This document shows, one piece after another, positions 58,453 through 64,000 of a stretch of 64,000 nucleotides of DNA; position 1 is the stretch's first letter, and every line of letters begins with the position of its first letter. Under the pieces are notes generated by a model. That model searched no databases. It worked only from the letters and a program-made list of their open reading frames with translations, and had not been told where the DNA came from. A program made the translations under genes and the position numbers. Source of the stretch: Ctena decussata (taxonomy: Eukaryota; Mollusca; Bivalvia; Lucinida; Lucinidae); contig OZ022513.1 in the NCBI GenBank assembly GCA_963989385.1, positions 22,137,928 through 22,201,927 of the forward strand, written 5' to 3'.

Positions 58453-61400
58453 CTTAAACAAAGAACAATATTCAAACAGTGAGGTAAATGTTACAAATTA
58501 TTTTCAAACGGTAATGTAAATGGTACAAATCAAATTTTCAAATTTATTTTATTTTGGAAACCTCTATCAGCAAGGACAGATAAAAAGTCAATACCAGTTC
58601 TGAGGGAGACAATCTAAGCTCAAAACCACATTATTTTAACTGTTCCATTTATTGCCCATAATGCCAGACAATATAAAGCGCATTTACCTTCTCGGACCAG
58701 AACCATATATTATTCAGTGACATGTTACCACTACACCAAAGAGTATTATTATAAATATTAAAAGCTGTGTACTTGAGAACATTTCTTCTAATTCCAAATA
58801 TTGCAACCCTTGCTTGTTATTTTGGCAAGGATTGTAATAAGGAAATAGAAGGCTATAGAATTCCCATATTCCTTGTTCTTGCCTGTGGTCTTTGCATTTC
58901 GTTTCGGTAGGGGGCGCAGGCGAGGGGGTTATCTTTGTAAAGGGGAACTTACTCTCTCTAGATAATTTTAAATGCATATTTTCGATATGAGTACTATTTC
59001 ATGCTATCTGTAACGCCATGTCTCCTCCATTTGCACTGTATTCATTCATTATGAAGCCTCCCCTTAAAACAGGTTTGTGTGTGTGTCTGTCTGTCTGTGA
59101 GCATGCGTGCGTATGCTTTAGTGTATGTTATGAGAGAGAAAGGGCATGTGTGAATGTTTATTTGTTGGTGTGTTAGTTTGGTTCCTGATCTTCTTTAGTG
59201 TAGGAAAATATCTCTTATTATCTGACACGTATTCATGTATAGGCGCCATGTTACTCTGTTAATTATTACTCAAACATTTGCTCATATGTAACTATACTAT
59301 GTTATCTGGGCTTCTGATATAAGTCTATGTATGTATATGTATGTCCTAAGCAACACCTACAGTGCTCCAGATAGATAAGAAGGAGTAACAGAGACAACTC
59401 AGGAACAATCCTCAACTGTCAGGGAAGAAACTCTACTATTTCAATTTTGCTTCCTCTCTCAGTGGGTTCAACCTTCAGAAATTAATAATTGAGCCGTGAC
59501 ACGACAAAACCAACAAAGTGGTTGTGCGCCCAGCGCGGACTCAGATCAGCCTGGGCATCCACCCAGTCTCATCAGAGTTTTCACTGTCCGCGTGTAGCTA
59601 GCTTAGATCCTTAGCTAATCTTTAAGCGCAAAGCAAAGACTCTGATCACACATGGCGGATGCCAAAGCTGATCTGAGTCTGCGCTGTGCGCACAACCACT
59701 TTGTTGGTTTTCTCGTGTCGCGGCTCAGTTTTTATTTTTGCTTCCTCTATCAGCGGGTTCAACTTTTCAAGAAAAGGATTTGATCATCTAGGAGAAATTA
59801 ATTTTCTTTTAAGGGTAGACTCTTTTAGCGAGGGCTTCTTGCCCTGTAAAGCAAACCAGAAAACTCACAAAAGTCGTCCCCTTTGCAAAGATGGCAGGCA
59901 GAACATGTAGGCATTTACATACACATAGATATTACTGTGGACTACTGGTCAAAACAGAAACAACTTGATTTGAAGATCTGAAAATTTAACAGCATACTAG
60001 TATTTGGAGTCGAAACACAACGTTGCATATACGCATTGCAACGCCATGACGTATTATACAGCAGTGCATAACCTATCAACACACGACAAAAGGCGTAGTG
60101 TCCGCCAGGAATACTGTTATGAGGTTTGATGTAACTATAATGTGTCGATTTACAAGCATACAGACGTTGGTTTTAAAAGTCCCGTAATTTTCAAACCAAT
60201 ATGCAAATTCTATAGAAATAATGTGCCGAGCCTGTACATTTGTCATTATGTTGTGCGCAAAATAGTGTAACACGATCATCTACAGTAGATAAGTTTCTAA
60301 AATTTTAAAATAAAAAAACTTGTAGATACTTTAAACTAACTGATGAGGCTTGAGAAGCCGAAACTGCGAAGTAAAGTCCATATTCCTTTTTTTGAATGTG
60401 TTCTCTGGTCATGAAGGAACTCTTTAAGATTTTAATTGTGAGCACAAAGCCTTTGGGCACGGACTTATGAACACAAGAACTGATCGAGGCATGACAGAAA
60501 TTGCCCTTAATGAACAACAACATAATGGTTAAAATAATCATGACTGCTTTATCAAAATTGGTTTGAAGTGAAAGGAAAAGTTGCAAAATTGAAATTTTTA
60601 AGCTTAAAGAGGCGCCGTAGTCGAGTGGCTGGAGTGACTCGGTTATGGTGCAGAAAGTCGCCGGACGGCCATGAGTTCGCGGCTCATCGTCGCCATCGGA
60701 CGACTGGAAAACTCTCTCTGTCAACCCAGCAGTAAATGGGTACCTTTTTCGAATCAGGGAAGGATATGGCAGCGAAAGGAGAGGGATGGGCGCCGCCTTT
60801 CATCTGCTGTGCCCAAGATACAGTGGGTCTCTAATCCACCTCACCCACTGCCCGTCTACGCCCATTAGGCTATGAGAAACCTTTACCTTTTCATCTACGC
60901 TCCAAGAAGAGAAGGTTTTGGTCAAAGGGGTAATGCATGCAATAATAACTGGTCCTGAGTAATTAAGAATTAAGAATTAACATCTGATTTTCCAGCATCA
61001 TTCGTATGATGAAGCCAGTGGGCGGAGCTAAAGTTCCATAAAGCGACTCTTGTGGACTTTCAGCGATGACTACTGGCTTCTCAATGGGAGTCAACTTGAA
61101 ACCGAACGAATTAGCTCATCAAGGGGCAAATTCTTTTTTTTAAGAATAGACCCTAGTTTGGAAGGTTTCATCCTCCAGGAAAGGAAAGCGGAAATAACGC
61201 CAGTTTTGTCCCTTTGTAAAATGTAAAAGAAGCAGACAACATAGAGGTGAACCCATATAACTTAACACAGCAAGGCAAGTTGTGGTTACGGCAAATTAAA
61301 TGAATCGCAACCTCGGTGTGATAGAATGATTGTCACGTAGCAATCATCGGTAGATTATAGGTTAAAGTTTTGATTCAAGGTGAACGGATACAAAGACGGG

Positions 61401-63264
61401 CTTACATCTTTACAGACCACCGTCAACTACTTCGTGGGACTAAGACATTTTTGTATGCGGTCAATTGTGAACGAACAGTACATCTAAAGATGATATTTCA
61501 AACGATTAATATATTTAGCAGTCTAGACACTTTTACAAATGGTTGCAGATAATCATAATGCTATGACTACCTATTAGTAACAAAACCACTTTTTTATGTC
61601 TTTCGTTTGTCTTATATGCGGGTCTATGCACATACCTATGGTACAGCATTTGGGCCAGGAAAAGCTAACACCTGATGTCTTAACTTCATACCGCGGCGGC
61701 TTGCTTTACCAGCCAAGCTTTTAAGTCCAGAATTCGTAAAATCGAGATGTAGAGTATTTGTCGTAAGTTAGAGTTGCAAAAATGAAATTACGAGTCAGGG
61801 AGTCAACAGTTCGAGAAAGTGAAAACTAAAAAAAAACAAACAAACGAAAAAATAATCCTGACGCTATTCTAATAATACCTGCAGTCCCGGTATAACTTGT
61901 GACTTTCAGTTTGTAGTTTTCGGTAAAATCGCCAATATCAAAAGCGTCATATTTGGCGTACGCGGAAGTGCCTTCGAAGTCTGTTAGGTCGATCCGTAGC
62001 TCATAATCGCACTGGGATAGAATTCTTTTCAGTGGAAGTAGTCCTGAAAAAAAAGTTAATAAAAAATCAAACGGCAGTAGCTTCCTCACCTGTGTATCTA
62101 TTAGTAGGAGGTTTAGACTTAGGAGGAGGTTAAGATAATATCCATTTTGAAGATAAATGAGCCGCAACACGTCAAAATCAACAAAAACGGCATGTGCGCC
62201 CAGCGAAGACTAAGATCAGACTGGGCATCCACCCAGTCTCATCAGAGTCTTCCCTGCCCGCATGTAGCTATCTTAGACTCCTTTCTACCCTTTAAGCACA
62301 CAGCAAAGACTCTGATCAGATCGGGCGCTGCCGAAGCTGATCTGAGTGCTGATGCCTCACCAGTGTATCTAGGAGGTTTAGACTTCCATATAAAATATCC
62401 CTTTTGAAGATAAATGAGCCGCGACACGACAAAACCAACAAAGTGGCATGTGCGCCAAGCGAAGGCTCAGGGCAGACTTGGCATCCGCCCAGTCTGATCA
62501 GAGTCTGACCTGTCCGCATGGCGCAGGCTTAGACTCCTATCTACCCTTTAAGCGCACAGCAAAGACTCTGATGAGATCGGGCTTTGCCAAAGCTTATTTG
62601 AGTCTTCGCTGGGCGCACATGCCAATTTTTTTTGGGGGGGGGGGGGGGGGGGGTTGTCATGTCGCAGCTCAAACGGTACAATTCTACGTTTCCTCCCATT
62701 TTACAAAGCATATCAATGTTCTTGACTTTCTGTTTGCTTCCCAGAGCGACAAAATCCTTCTCAACACCGGTGTACTCTTAGAAAAAAAACTTATATATAC
62801 GTATATCTTTATACAAGAATACCAAAGTTAAAAAGGTACATGCTTTACTTTTCACCATGGACACAGCGCCCTAAAGCTGAATACTGGCTGCAGCCAAGAC
62901 GAACTCTATGCACATTGGCTTTCAATGCATTAAACTTCAGTTCATACTATGTATTGGGATTTCAGAATTGTCAGTGGCGCCAAAGAAATGGTATGAGCTG
63001 TAAATCATGGTATCCAGCATTTTTCTGGTATTTGTTGAATTTCATATCCTTATTTGCATTATTTTCAAACCTCGGGCTGGTGTAGGAGCCTTGAATTGAT
63101 ATTAAACTGTCAATTAATAGTCTCAGTTACATTTGTACTGTGTGTTTTCTTAAAATAGTGTATGTACCGAGCCAGTATTCATGACTTGGATCGCCGAAAC
63201 CTTTCTCGTATTCTCTCCAACCGTTGTAGAAGTTCAGGGAACCATCTAACCTTCTCTGAAATAC
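58205..63264 (-). CDS. FReD gene copy D: 5'-partial fibrinogen-related lectin
   Basis: Join of complement 63168-63264, 61879-62043 and 58205-58452; exons 1-2 must lie beyond base 64000. The three exons keep frame and end at TAG. This is the most diverged copy: [17 protein letters not shown] carries an extra cysteine in exon 4, exon 3 reads NFYNGWREY and so lacks the NWT sequon, and YLSGSH replaces YLNGSH. The calcium motif (STKDRDND), disulfide pair, SNLNG and MKIRP-like ending are intact, so it looks functional. Introns 3 and 4 (1.1 and 3.4 kb) are filled with MITEs and SINE-like DNA. Confidence 0.85.
59490..59727. mobile_element. Palindromic MITE, copy 5, in intron 4 of copy D
   Basis: Full length, ends TGAGCCGTGACACGAC and CGTGTCGCGGCTCA. 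Confidence 0.78.
60605..60890 (+). repeat. tRNA-derived SINE-like sequence
   Basis: Head GGCGCCGTAGTCGAGTGGCT with a B-box-like GGCCATGAGTTCG resembles a tRNA with a long variable arm; the body continues to AGGCTATGAGAAACC. Located in intron 4 of copy D. Confidence 0.5.
61879..62043 (-). CDS. Copy D exon 4: FReD C-proximal part
   Basis: 165 bp with a strong polypyrimidine tract and CAG acceptor and GCAG|GTATT donor. Encodes [37 protein letters not shown] and [18 protein letters not shown]. Confidence 0.88.
62158..62350. mobile_element. Palindromic MITE, copy 6, right end missing
   Basis: Left end TGAGCCGCAACACGTC and central region present; stops after GCTGATCTGAGT. Lies in intron 3 of copy D and is directly followed by a second copy with duplicated flank. 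Confidence 0.72.
62415..62671. mobile_element. Palindromic MITE, copy 7, with G-run expansion
   Basis: TGAGCCGCGACACGACAAAA to CATGTCGCAGCTCA; the segment before the right TIR has become a T8G-run (62626-62653). The preceding flank GGAGGTTTAGACTT and TTTTGAAGATAAATGAGCCG duplicates that of copy 6. Confidence 0.75.
63168..63264 (-). CDS. Copy D exon 3: FReD middle part
   Basis: 97 bp, AG acceptor, CG|GTACA donor. Encodes [20 protein letters not shown] and [13 protein letters not shown]. Confidence 0.88.
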
Positions 63265-63394
63265 CTAAAAGTGTACATTTTGAATATAAAAACAAAAAGC
63301 AAATTGGCCAGTTAAACAGGTCATTACACCGCCAGAAGTCCACAGACAAGCGGACATGAGAACACATAACTTTAAGGAACAACAACAGAAGCAC

Positions 63395-63720
63395 TGCCTT
63401 GGAACGGTCAGTAATAGATTATTTAGTGAGGGGTGGGTGGGGGCTTAAACTAGTTTACTGGTTCCAAACCCTCGTCGTTTGCTTCTGCAGTGGTTCGAAA
63501 CATTAAGTTAGCTGTTTGGTCCGCATAAAGGTTTCCTAACTCATCAATGAATCATCAAAGGAAACAAATGAATCACGGATAAGCCCGATGATGAATCAAA
63601 GACTCGACAGAAACGACGTATTGCGACACTTGGAGATCCCTATGGTGTCAAAAAGCACAACTGAACTAATTGAGCAAAAGGAAACCACCAGTTGAATCCC
63701 GAACGGCCAAGCATTCTTTT
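63395..63720. repeat. Dispersed repeat, second copy
   Basis: Counterpart of 34380-34690 with the same order of short matches. Intron 2 of copy D. Confidence 0.5.
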
Positions 63721-64000
63721 AAAACTCTGCTCCATGTTATTCTCTGTCTTTCTCATTATTCCTTCTCTTGTTGTCTTTTTTGGGAGATCGTCATCTATAT
63801 TATCATCTAAGGTGTCTAAGTGCAGGGGCGTAACTAGGGGCAATTTCATGATACGCACAACCATGTTTTATGCTCTAGAAAGGAAAGCCAGTATTTCAGC
63901 CACTTTGGTAATTGGTATTGAAATCTTGCCTAATTTATAAAATTTCAGCATGCAAATATGCACGTGCGTTTTGAAATTTTGTCAATTTTGACAAAATTTC

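Noticed and set aside
58714..58977. 87-codon minus-strand frame in intron 4 of copy D
   Set aside because: No domain, and it lies between well-supported exons of the same gene.
12887..63264. Gastropod-type FREP with immunoglobulin domains
   Set aside because: No immunoglobulin-coding exon is seen between the signal peptide exon and the FReD exons in copies A or B.

Overview
This window is eukaryotic, AT-rich, intron-rich and full of repeats. The only genes I can support are fibrinogen-related domain (FReD) lectin genes of the ficolin/tachylectin type. Together with many short terminal-inverted-repeat (TIR) elements, tRNA-like SINE fragments and 'GGGCCATAACTC'-style tandem DNA, they point to a bivalve mollusc. 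A heterodont or venerid clam is my inference; nothing in the sequence proves it.

The backbone is a tandem array of four FReD gene copies, all on the minus strand. I call them A (exons 12887-20869), B (28048-39221), C (45714-49668) and D (58205-63264, cut by the right edge). All share one five-exon plan with identical exon lengths (58, 158, 97 and 165 bp, then a variable last exon) and intron phases 1, 0, 1, 1. Exon 1 encodes a signal peptide. Exon 2 encodes a cysteine-rich N-terminus and the start of the FReD. Exons 3-4 encode the middle of the domain. Exon 5 encodes the calcium-binding loop and the ligand-pocket region. Only copy B is complete in the window, with a predicted secreted protein of 247 residues. 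Copy A has no visible exon 5, copy C has no visible exon 1, and copy D continues past base 64000. B and C match through exons, introns and 3' flank, so they are recent tandem duplicates. Their exons 2-4 are nearly identical while exon 5 differs strongly.

Layout. Bases 1-12.9 kb hold no recognisable gene. They contain a palindromic MITE with an adjacent tRNA-like SINE head, an inverted array of telomere-like TAGGG/CCCTA pentamers (4.6-5.8 kb), and a 4.3-kb TIR element (6039-10366) that carries two arrays of AGATATCT palindromes, followed by a degenerate satellite. Bases 12.9-20.9 kb are copy A; its first intron holds another 4.3-kb TIR element that is absent from the matching place in copy B. 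Bases 21-28 kb are intergenic and include a 1.8-kb TIR element. Bases 28-39.2 kb are copy B. Bases 39.3-45.7 kb are intergenic with a 755-bp TIR element and several tandem arrays. Bases 45.7-49.7 kb are copy C. Bases 49.7-58.2 kb hold hairpin elements and paired tRNA-like repeats. Bases 58.2-63.3 kb are copy D.

The FReD products are expected to be secreted pattern-recognition lectins acting in haemolymph or mucus; that role is known for the family and inferred here. All coordinates, repeat relationships and exon calls were read by eye. I could not run alignments, splice predictors or database searches.
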